A stretch of 9,990 nt of DNA, taken from Thermotoga sp. Lineage in GTDB: Bacteria; Thermotogota; Thermotogae; B21-G9. The stretch lies in the NCBI GenBank assembly GCA_003641545.1, contig QNAU01000031.1, positions 1 to 9,990 of the forward strand, written 5' to 3'. Of this stretch, positions 1 to 6,958 are shown piece by piece; the first letter of the stretch is position 1, and every line of letters starts with the position of its first letter. The notes beneath the pieces were generated by a model that was not told where the DNA came from, did not search any database, and saw only the letters and a list, made by a program, of their open reading frames with translations. The translations under genes were made by a program, and so were the position numbers.

Positions 1-843
1 CTTTCCAAGCTCATCGAAAGGAAGGACAATCCGGTCATAGATGTTGTACATTTTGCGGATTATTACGCCGCGTTGGCGAAGAAGGAAGGTCTGCTCCAAC
101 CCATAGATGTGAGCAGGCTGTCGAACTATAACGAGCTTTACGATTTCGCGAAAGATCCGATAGGAGGAAACTACGGTGTGGCATACGCGGTTTTCAACTT
201 CAGCATCGTTTACAGAACGGATAAGGTCAAAGAACCGATAAAATCATGGAAGGATCTTTGGAGGGAAGATCTGAGAGGACACATCGCTCTTCCAACCATA
301 ACCATAACTCAGGGACCCGCGTTCATGATGATGATGAACAGGGTCTGGGGTGGAAGCGACAAGGATCCATCATTGAGCGTGGCTTTCGAAAAGGTAGCTG
401 AGTTGAAGGAGGGTGTGGTTACATTCTACAGAAGGTCATCCGAGTTGATAAATCTCTTCAAGATGGGAGAAGTCTGGGCAGCACCTGTTGCAAGATTCGC
501 GTGGGGAAGACTGCTCGCCACGGGATTGCCCTTGAAATGGGTGGACCCTGAGGAGGGATCCATAGGTTTTCTCAGCGTGGTCAGCATCGTCAAGGGAGCC
601 AAGAATATTGAAAATGCTTACAAATACATAGATTTCCTGCTGGATAAGGAAGTTCAATACAAGGAAGCGATGGATCTGGTGGATTCTCCCGTGAACAAGA
701 ATGTTAAGGTTCCGAAGAAAATAGCGGAAAAGTTGACCTACGGTGAGGATGTGATAAAGAAATTGGTGTTCTACGATGTGAATTTCATAGTGAAACACAG
801 GGATGAGTGGATAAAGAAATGGAATGAAATGATAGCTCAGTAA
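1..843 (+). CDS. ABC transporter extracellular solute-binding protein, PotD-like (5' partial)
   Basis: Captures the ligand outside the cell and delivers it to the permeases encoded just downstream. The frame is open from base 1 (all codons from CTT at 1-3 are sense), so the signal peptide and first lobe lie outside the window; 280 residues are visible, whereas the family is usually about 330-370. The visible part fits a type-II periplasmic binding fold of the PotD/Fbp group: VVHFADYYAALAKKEGLLQP near the cut edge, GVAYAVFNFSIVYRTDKV (hinge and lobe 2 entry), SWKDLWREDLRGHIALP, and a C-terminal helix ending KKWNEMIAQ. The stop is 8 bases before the first permease. The family is commonly annotated spermidine/putrescine-binding, but neighbouring purine genes make another ligand possible. 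Importer role is well supported; ligand identity is not. Confidence 0.9.
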   Translation, partial: LSKLIERKDNPVIDVVHFADYYAALAKKEGLLQPIDVSRLSNYNELYDFAKDPIGGNYGVAYAVFNFSIVYRTDKVKEPIKSWKDLWREDLRGHIALPTITITQGPAFMMMMNRVWGGSDKDPSLSVAFEKVAELKEGVVTFYRRSSELINLFKMGEVWAAPVARFAWGRLLATGLPLKWVDPEEGSIGFLSVVSIVKGAKNIENAYKYIDFLLDKEVQYKEAMDLVDSPVNKNVKVPKKIAEKLTYGEDVIKKLVFYDVNFIVKHRDEWIKKWNEMIAQ

Positions 844-851
844 ATTCGACG

Positions 852-1673
852 ATGAGCGGGAGATGGAAAATATATATCCTGATAATACCCGCTTTCGTGT
901 TCATTCTCACTTTTTTCGTGATACCACTTTCCATAACCGTGGGTAGAAGTTTCTACGACAAGGATGAAGGTATAACCGCGGTTAACTATTTGGATTTTTT
1001 CAGGGAGAGAGTTTCGAGAAATGCATTCATCAGGAGTTTGAAGATAGGAGGAATTGTCACATTGATCTCCATAGTTCTGTCCTACCCAACTGCGATGGCA
1101 ATAAATGGGATGAAATCTGGAAAAAAAACCATCGTGATGACTTTGATTGTCCTTCCTCTCATGACAAACCCAGTTGCACGAACCTTCGCCTGGCTCGCGG
1201 TTATAGGTAGGGAAGGTATGATAAACAATCTCCTCGTAGCGATGGGCATGAGGAGAGTTAAGATACTCTACACCGAACCTGCTGTTTTACTGGGCTTACT
1301 ACAGTTGTTCATGCCGTTGATGATTCTGTCGTTGGTGAGTTCCTTCGAAAATTTGAATGAAGATTACATACTCGCAGCGAGGAGTCTGGGGGCATCACGC
1401 CTCCAGACCTTCTTCAAGGTTCAGCTTCCTCTAACATCGGAAGGACTCGTCATAGGAGGGATGCTCGTCTTCGCCGGATCGATAAGTGCATACGTGACAC
1501 CCGCACTGCTTGGAGGAAGCAGAATATTGATGTTGAGCACTCTTTTGTATCAGAGGGCATCCGTTCTTCTCGATTGGAACATGGCAACCGCCATAGCTGT
1601 CATAATGCTCATGCTCACCATATTGATAAACATCCTGTTGAGATACGTTGGAAACTTGGGAAGGAGCAAATGA
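852..1673 (+). CDS. ABC transporter permease, PotB-type
   Basis: Inner-membrane subunit of the importer, 273 residues. It has an N-terminal membrane segment (about residues 8-30), an external loop, then a five-helix BPD_transp_1 core. The cytoplasmic EAA loop that docks on the ATPase is clear at about 174-193 (LAARSLGAS...QLPL). ATG at 852 lies 8 bases after the solute-binding protein stop, with only a weak ribosome binding site, so translational coupling is likely. The stop (1671-1673) sits immediately before the next permease start. The pair order B-then-C and the lengths match Pot/Fbp-type operons. Transport direction (import) is inferred from the solute-binding protein and EAA loop. Confidence 0.93.
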   Translation: MSGRWKIYILIIPAFVFILTFFVIPLSITVGRSFYDKDEGITAVNYLDFFRERVSRNAFIRSLKIGGIVTLISIVLSYPTAMAINGMKSGKKTIVMTLIVLPLMTNPVARTFAWLAVIGREGMINNLLVAMGMRRVKILYTEPAVLLGLLQLFMPLMILSLVSSFENLNEDYILAARSLGASRLQTFFKVQLPLTSEGLVIGGMLVFAGSISAYVTPALLGGSRILMLSTLLYQRASVLLDWNMATAIAVIMLMLTILINILLRYVGNLGRSK

Positions 1674-1674
1674 A

Positions 1675-2454
1675 ATGGATAGGATTAGCATTTCCACGAT
1701 CATCATGGTGCTCGTTCTCATCTTCCTCATAGGTCCATTCGTTGTGATATTCATATCCTCCTTTGGGACACAGGAATTTCTCTCTTTCCCGCCTCAGGGA
1801 TTCACCTTGGGATGGTTCAAAAAGGTGATATCGATGGATATGTTCAAAGAGAGTATGAAGTTGAGCGTGATCATAGCTATTCTCGCATCCATTTTCGCTT
1901 CCGTCCTTGGGATTCCATCCGCTTACGCGCTGTCAAGATACGACTTCATGGGCAAGAGGATCGTTGAAACATTCTTGACTCTTCCGGTTATCGTGCCTGG
2001 GATGGTCGCCGGGTTGACATTGCTCAGAATATTCGTGATGATGAATCTTTTTTCCATAAAGACCACCCTTCTCATAGGGCATACCATAATCGTTCTTCCA
2101 TACTCCATAAGAATAACGAGGACCGCTCTTGAGAATCTTCCAACGGATATAGAAGAAGCTGCCATCAGCCTCGGGGCATCGAAATTGAAAGCCTTTTTCC
2201 TGACGGTTCTTCCGAACATAAAAACCGGGATCATCGCATCCTTCATATTGATGTTCATCATATCCTTCAACAACGTTCCGATATCCCTATTCCTGACGGG
2301 TCCGGGGGTGAACATGTTACCGATCGTCATGATGAGCTACATGGAGTATTACTACGATCCGAGTATAGCTGCTCTGTCAACACTACTCATCCTTCTAACC
2401 TTCGGAATCGTCATACTTTCCCAGAAGTTACTTGGAATAACGAGATACATGTGA
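1675..2454 (+). CDS. ABC transporter permease, PotC-type
   Basis: Second inner-membrane subunit, 259 residues from the chosen ATG at 1675. I prefer this to a TTG at 1648, because AAGGAG at 1661-1666 stands 8 bases before 1675 and the protein then begins MDRISIS directly before the first hydrophobic helix (about residues 8-30), as is normal for PotC homologues. The EAA loop is at about 159-181 (IEEAAISLGAS...VLPN). The remaining segments form the usual core of five helices. The start is 1 base after the upstream permease stop, and the gene ends 19 bases before the ATPase. It should pair with the upstream permease as the heterodimeric channel. Confidence 0.92.
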   Translation: MDRISISTIIMVLVLIFLIGPFVVIFISSFGTQEFLSFPPQGFTLGWFKKVISMDMFKESMKLSVIIAILASIFASVLGIPSAYALSRYDFMGKRIVETFLTLPVIVPGMVAGLTLLRIFVMMNLFSIKTTLLIGHTIIVLPYSIRITRTALENLPTDIEEAAISLGASKLKAFFLTVLPNIKTGIIASFILMFIISFNNVPISLFLTGPGVNMLPIVMMSYMEYYYDPSIAALSTLLILLTFGIVILSQKLLGITRYM

Positions 2455-2475
2455 TCAGATCAGGGGTGATCAGAT
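2451..2475 (+). repeat. 10-bp direct repeat at permease-ATPase junction
   Basis: GTGATCAGAT occurs at 2451-2460 and again at 2466-2475, start points 15 bases apart. The first copy contains the permease stop, the second runs into the ATPase start codon. Each copy contains the palindrome TGATCA. A small tandem duplication is the simplest reading; it creates the spacing that holds the ATPase ribosome binding site. Confidence 0.7.
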
Positions 2476-3535
2476 GGCTTTCTTGGAGCTGAGAAAGATT
2501 ACAGTTGGATACGACAAAAAGACCAACGTTCTCGAAAATTTTTCCCTTTCCGTGGAAGAAGGGGAATTCATCTCACTGCTTGGTGCGAGTGGGAGTGGAA
2601 AGACCACCACGCTGAGAACCATAGCTGGCTTTCTTCCAATAAGATCCGGTGAACTCATCATAAGGGGGAAGATATACAACAACATACCTCCCAACAAGAG
2701 GAACATAGGAATAGTGTTTCAAAACTACGCCCTTTTTCCCCATTTGAACGTTTTTGAAAATGTAGCCTTTGGGTTGAAGTTGAGAAGGATGGATAAAGTT
2801 GAGATAGAGAAGAAGGTGAAGGAAGCCCTTGAACTCGTTGGGTTGGTGGGGTTCGAGGGTAGATTGCCCTCGCAACTCTCCGGAGGACAGCAACAGAGGG
2901 TTGCGATAGCTCGCGCCATAGTCATAGAGCCTGATCTTCTCCTGATGGATGAACCTTTGTCAAATTTGGATGCGAAACTTAGGGTTGAAATGAGGTCCGA
3001 ACTCAGAAGACTCCAGAAAGAGCTCGGAATAACGACAGTTTACGTCACACACGATCAGGCTGAAGCGATAGCACTTTCGGATAAGATAGCACTTCTGAAC
3101 GATGGAAAGATAGAACATTTTGGAACACCGGAGGAAGTTTACAACAATCCAAAGACATTGTATTGCGCAAAGTTCATGGGGTTTCAGGAATTCTTGAAAG
3201 GGAAGGTGGTGGATTTCGAGGGTGGATACGTGGTGGTGGATCATGAGGGAAGGAAATTTTTGGCGAGAACTTCCGAAGATTTAACGATCGGTGAGAATGT
3301 GGTTCTTCTTGCGAGGAGGAAGAATTTCAAGCCCGCGAAAAAAGAGACGAGGAACACACTCGAGGGAAGAATAATTTCGAGAATCTTTCAGGGGGATACG
3401 GTGCTTTACATGGTGGATATCGGGTATATGGAGATTCTGAATGTTGAGATGGAATTGGAGATGGGCATGCTGAAGGAAGGGCAAAGTATCACCGTGTGCG
3501 TGGAACCGAAGGATTGCATAGCTTTCAAGATATAG
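2474..3535 (+). CDS. ABC transporter ATP-binding protein, PotA/FbpC-type
   Basis: Cytoplasmic ATPase that powers the importer; 353 residues, normal for the CUT1/Pot/Fbp class. Visible motifs: Walker A GASGSGKTT (37-45), Q-loop Gln83 (VFQNYALFPH), signature LSGGQQQR (135-142), Walker B LLLMDEP (155-161) with catalytic Glu160, D-loop SNLD and switch His193 (VTHDQAEA). The C-terminal 110 or so residues form a TOBE/OB-like regulatory domain, expected in this class. The start is ATG 2474 with AGGGGTGAT at 2462-2470 as ribosome binding site. All catalytic residues are intact. The substrate cannot be read from this subunit. The gene is followed after 32 bases by a nucleoside phosphorylase on the same strand, with no terminator between. 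Confidence 0.95.
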   Translation: MAFLELRKITVGYDKKTNVLENFSLSVEEGEFISLLGASGSGKTTTLRTIAGFLPIRSGELIIRGKIYNNIPPNKRNIGIVFQNYALFPHLNVFENVAFGLKLRRMDKVEIEKKVKEALELVGLVGFEGRLPSQLSGGQQQRVAIARAIVIEPDLLLMDEPLSNLDAKLRVEMRSELRRLQKELGITTVYVTHDQAEAIALSDKIALLNDGKIEHFGTPEEVYNNPKTLYCAKFMGFQEFLKGKVVDFEGGYVVVDHEGRKFLARTSEDLTIGENVVLLARRKNFKPAKKETRNTLEGRIISRIFQGDTVLYMVDIGYMEILNVEMELEMGMLKEGQSITVCVEPKDCIAFKI

Positions 3536-3567
3536 ATTCACAGTTCAACGGGGAGGGAATACATCGG

Positions 3568-4302
3568 ATGGGAATGCAGAGACACATAAGATGTAAAGAA
3601 GGCGATGTTGGGGAATATGTTCTGATTCCGGGTGATCTCGAAAGGGCGAGGAAGATAGCTGAGAAACTCGAATCACCGAGGTTGATATCGAAGAACAGGG
3701 AGTTCATCGTTTACACCGGAAGGATAGGTTCAGTTGCTGTGAGTGTTTGCTCAACGGGTATAGGTGGGCCTTCAGCATCCATAGCTGTCGAGGAGCTCAC
3801 CAACATAGGAGCTAAGTATTTCATAAGGGTTGGATCGGCAGGGGCGAGGCAGGAGGATATTCCCATAGGTGGGCTCATCATAGCGACCGGAGCTTACAGA
3901 GGGGAGGGAACATCACAAGCCTACGCACCGTTACCCTTCCCAGCTGTGGCGGATATGGAAGTAACTCTGGCTTTGGAGAAGGCATGTGAGAAGCTGGGAT
4001 ACAGTTATTTCAAGGGAATTGTTTACACAAGGGACGCTTTTTACGTTCAAGACTGGGACCTGAACAGATTTTTGAAGGATGCCGGTGTGGTTGCAGCGGA
4101 GCAGGAGTGTGCCACCGTCTTTGTGGTTGGAACAATGAGAAGGGTGAAGGTTGGTGCGATACTCGCAACGGATTCCAACATATGGTTGAAGGAGCAACCT
4201 TCCCAAGAGGAGAAGGAAAAGCTGTTCAAAGAAGCTGAGGAGAAAGCTATAGAGGTTTCAATCGAAGCTGTCAGGATACTGATTGAGGGGAACAAAAAAT
4301 GA
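3568..4302 (+). CDS. Nucleoside phosphorylase (PNP/UDP phosphorylase family), purine-type features
   Basis: Cytosolic enzyme expected to split a nucleoside with phosphate into base and ribose-1-phosphate; 244 residues. Start chosen at ATG 3568 because GGGGAGGGA (3550-3558) precedes it; ATG 3574 is an alternative. Landmarks: PGD (21-23), CSTGIGGPSAS (61-71), IRVGSAGA (86-93), DAFY (156-159), AEQECAT (177-183), TDS (201-203). Family members generally read E-M-E at the ribose site; here it is E178-Q179-E180. Segment 154-181 aligns without gaps to E. coli DeoD from SADLFY to VEMEA, and Asp202 matches the DeoD acid that protonates purine N7, whereas the uracil-binding Gln and Arg of uridine phosphorylase are not seen. 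Purine specificity is therefore inferred, and agrees with the adjacent deaminase. It overlaps the next gene by 4 bases (ATGA). Automatic pipelines may call it uridine phosphorylase. Confidence 0.88.
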   Translation: MGMQRHIRCKEGDVGEYVLIPGDLERARKIAEKLESPRLISKNREFIVYTGRIGSVAVSVCSTGIGGPSASIAVEELTNIGAKYFIRVGSAGARQEDIPIGGLIIATGAYRGEGTSQAYAPLPFPAVADMEVTLALEKACEKLGYSYFKGIVYTRDAFYVQDWDLNRFLKDAGVVAAEQECATVFVVGTMRRVKVGAILATDSNIWLKEQPSQEEKEKLFKEAEEKAIEVSIEAVRILIEGNKK

Positions 4303-5963
4303 GGAAAATATTCAAAAATGCTTCGATCGTGGATGTGGTGAATCAAAGGATATTCGAGGGTTGGTTTTCCGTGAAGGATGGGGTCTTTGAATTCGTTGAA
4401 GAGGGAAAGTACGGTGATGATCTCGACGGTGAAATCGTGGATCTTAAAGGTGAGCAGGTTCTTCCGGTTCTTATAGATTCTCACATGCACATAGAGAGCA
4501 GTATGGTAACACCCTACAGATTTTCGCAAGCAGTGCTCAAACACGGAACAGGCGTTGTTCTTCAGGATCCACATGAGATGGCAAATCTTTTCGGATTGAT
4601 GGGTGTCGTATTCATGATCGAGAATTCAAAGAATCAGCCCCTGAAGATACTCACCGCCATTCCAAGTTGTGTTCCGGCGAGTAGAAGAAAACTTGAAACT
4701 CCGAATTCGAGAATAACTGTGGAAGATGTGGAAGTTCTTTCAAATTTCAACGGTGTGGTCGCATTGGGTGAACTGATGGATTACAACGGAGTTCTCGATG
4801 GAAATGATGAATTGATGGAGATAATAGAGTTTGCGAACAGAAAAGGATTGAAAATCGAGGGACACTGTCCAACTTTGAGAAAGATGAGACTTTCGAAATA
4901 TCTCGGATATGGGGTCAGATCGGATCACACCCTCACGAATCCAGAGAAGATTGAGGAACAACTACGTAAAGGAATGTACGTGATGATACAGATGAAATCT
5001 CTCACACGTGAAAATGTCGAATACATAATGAGCCTTAAGGATAGATCGAGGATTCTGCTCGTCACGGATGATCTTCCTCCATCCATCCTGCTGGATGGAC
5101 ATCTCAACCTTCTGATCGACAGGGCGATATCACTCGGTTGGGATCCATTGGATGCGATGGCATCCGCAACGCTGAGACCGGCAGTTTATCTGGGTTTGGA
5201 TCGATACGGAATCATAGCCCCGGGCAAGAGTGCGGATTTCTTCACCGTGAGTGATCTTAAAAGGATCGTTCCAGATGAAGTTTATGTGAAGGGTGAAAGG
5301 TTGCTGAATCTTCAATTTCATCCGACCAGATTCCGCGAGATCTTCGATAAGTCCATAGAGCTGAGAAAATTCAAGAAGGAGGATTTCAGAATCGACATTT
5401 CGGATGGTTCACACGAGGTGAGGGTCATCACGATGAACGACGAGAACTCACTGACCGATATAACCGTGGAAAGATTGTATTTCAAAAGCGGATTCGCCAA
5501 CTTGAACGGGAAGGATATAGTTCAGGTCAACGTTTTCAGGAGAAGAAATTCCGAACCGATTGGTGGTGTGGGATTTTTGAAGGGACTGAATCTGAAAGAC
5601 GGTGCTTTCGCCACGAGTTTTTCACACGATAACCACAACATCGTGATCGTCGGAAAAGATCCGGAACAGATGGCGAAAGCGGGTAACATGATTTTGAAAG
5701 GTGGGATGGCTTTCGTATCTAAGGATGAGAGGATTCTTCTCGAATTGCCGATTGGAGGTATCCTGAGTGATGAACCCGTTGAAAAGGTTGGAACGAAGAT
5801 GAGGAAAATAGAGGATGCATTGAGGAGAAACGGCGTGTCGCACACCAATCCGATCCTCTTTCTCACCGTTTTGGCTCTCACGGTGAGTCCGAAGTACAAA
5901 GTTTCAGATCTTGGCTTGATAGACACGGTTAACGCGAAGGTGATGGATCTGTTTTTGAAATGA
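4299..5963 (+). CDS. ade: Adenine deaminase family protein (AdeC-like)
   Basis: Amidohydrolase-superfamily enzyme, 554 residues (typical for AdeC), expected to convert adenine to hypoxanthine and ammonia. Metal-site landmarks: IDSHMHIESSMVTP with His62 and His64, QDPHEMAN (89-96), GEL with Glu158, GHCP with His189, SDH with His210, TDD with Asp257-Asp258. The C-terminal AdeC domain is present: SHDNHNIVIVG, GGMAFV, LPIGGILSDEPV and a closing PKYKVSDLGLID. GAGGGG at 4285-4290 is the ribosome binding site; the start overlaps the phosphorylase stop as ATGA. Several family-conserved positions differ from memory of the consensus (SDHE is SDHT, REGS is QMKS, GHAPG is GHCPT), so a related purine could be the true substrate. 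Family assignment is firm, exact specificity less so. Confidence 0.92.
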   Translation: MRKIFKNASIVDVVNQRIFEGWFSVKDGVFEFVEEGKYGDDLDGEIVDLKGEQVLPVLIDSHMHIESSMVTPYRFSQAVLKHGTGVVLQDPHEMANLFGLMGVVFMIENSKNQPLKILTAIPSCVPASRRKLETPNSRITVEDVEVLSNFNGVVALGELMDYNGVLDGNDELMEIIEFANRKGLKIEGHCPTLRKMRLSKYLGYGVRSDHTLTNPEKIEEQLRKGMYVMIQMKSLTRENVEYIMSLKDRSRILLVTDDLPPSILLDGHLNLLIDRAISLGWDPLDAMASATLRPAVYLGLDRYGIIAPGKSADFFTVSDLKRIVPDEVYVKGERLLNLQFHPTRFREIFDKSIELRKFKKEDFRIDISDGSHEVRVITMNDENSLTDITVERLYFKSGFANLNGKDIVQVNVFRRRNSEPIGGVGFLKGLNLKDGAFATSFSHDNHNIVIVGKDPEQMAKAGNMILKGGMAFVSKDERILLELPIGGILSDEPVEKVGTKMRKIEDALRRNGVSHTNPILFLTVLALTVSPKYKVSDLGLIDTVNAKVMDLFLK

Positions 5964-5972
5964 GGTGATCGA

Positions 5973-6953
5973 ATGATAGATCCAAGAATCCTCAAAATCG
6001 CAAAGAATATCCTCATCAAGAACATGAATTTGAAACAGAACGAGAAGTTGGTGGTGGTGACGGATCCACCGACGATGGAAGTTGCAAATATGTTCTTCGA
6101 ATCCGCGTTTTCTCTCGATTTTCAGGTCGATCCTATCCTCGTTCTCATGAAGCCGAGAGATTTCAGAGGAGAGGAACCTTCCGTGCTTGTTTCGGAAGCA
6201 ATGATGAACAGCGATGTTTGTCTGCTCATAACGAATTACTCCATAAGTCACACAGAGGCGAGAATGAAAGCAACTGAGAGAGGGGCGAGGATAGCGAGCA
6301 TGGGATCCATAACCATGGACATGTTCCTTGGACCTTTGAACGCTGATTACGGGAAGATATCCCGCATGGTCTCGAGAATATCCGAGATTCTCCGCGATGC
6401 GGTTAGCCTTCGGATAACAACTCCCATCGGAACAGATCTGATGATGAGTTTGAAAGATAGAAAACCAGGTGGACCAGATGATGGTTTATACACGGAACCG
6501 GGAAGATGGGGAAATCTTCCAGCAGGTGAAGCTTTCATAGCACCGGTTGAGGAATCCGTGAACGGAAGACTCGTCGTGGATGGGTCAATCGCGAACGTTG
6601 GGCTTCTTCACGAGAAGGTGGTGATCGATATAAAAGATGGCAGAATAACCGAAATAGAGGGAGGGGCTCAGGCGAAGATCTTTGAAGAGTTTTTGAAGGA
6701 GTTGGATGATCCGAATGCGATGGTCGTCGCCGAGCTTGGAATAGGTGTCAACGAAAGGGCTCGAATAACCGGTCGGATCATAGAGGATGAGAAGAAGCTT
6801 GGAACCGCACATGTGGGTTTCGGCATGAACGTGGATTTCGGAGGGAAAAATCTCAGCAAAACTCACAACGATTGTGTTTTTCTCCATCCGACCATAGAGA
6901 TAGATGGTCAAATCCTGATGGAGAACGGGAAGTTGATGATCGAATTCACGTGA
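5973..6953 (+). CDS. M29-type (AmpS/AmpT-like) putative aminopeptidase, short form
   Basis: A 326-residue protein of the COG2309 'leucyl aminopeptidase (aminopeptidase T)' group. Candidate metal ligands are visible: Glu186 (LPAGEAFIAP), Glu254 (AELGIGVN), His280 (GTAHVGFG), His298 and Asp300 (KTHNDCVF). Classical M29 enzymes are about 370-410 residues and carry a catalytic Tyr seven residues after the His of the HLALG-like motif; here that place is Val287, so peptidase activity is not assured. GAGGTGATC at 5962-5970 overlaps the deaminase stop and is a strong ribosome binding site for ATG 5973. It is the last gene of the operon; its link to purine metabolism is unknown. The stop lies inside a palindrome shared with the convergent gene. 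Confidence 0.85.
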   Translation: MIDPRILKIAKNILIKNMNLKQNEKLVVVTDPPTMEVANMFFESAFSLDFQVDPILVLMKPRDFRGEEPSVLVSEAMMNSDVCLLITNYSISHTEARMKATERGARIASMGSITMDMFLGPLNADYGKISRMVSRISEILRDAVSLRITTPIGTDLMMSLKDRKPGGPDDGLYTEPGRWGNLPAGEAFIAPVEESVNGRLVVDGSIANVGLLHEKVVIDIKDGRITEIEGGAQAKIFEEFLKELDDPNAMVVAELGIGVNERARITGRIIEDEKKLGTAHVGFGMNVDFGGKNLSKTHNDCVFLHPTIEIDGQILMENGKLMIEFT

Positions 6954-6958
6954 ATTCG
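6941..6958. repeat. 18-bp perfect palindrome at convergent gene ends
   Basis: CGAATTCACGTGAATTCG is its own reverse complement. It holds the last codons and stops of both convergent genes, so each ends Glu-Phe-Thr-stop (TGA at 6951-6953 on +, at 6948-6946 on -). No T-run follows on either side and the palindrome has no loop, so it is a poor intrinsic terminator as it stands; it could be a protein site or simply chance fixed by shared coding. Confidence 0.9.

Noticed and set aside
4047..4574. A 175-codon - strand open frame across the phosphorylase-deaminase junction
   Set aside because: Antisense to two well-supported genes; composition is a shadow of their codons.
5522..6025. A 167-codon - strand open frame over the deaminase end
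   Set aside because: Antisense shadow of the C-terminal AdeC domain and the next gene start; no domain seen.
6941..6958. Palindrome as a bidirectional intrinsic terminator
   Set aside because: A terminator needs a loop and a following T-tract on each strand; flanks are GGGTTC on one side and ATCAT on the other.
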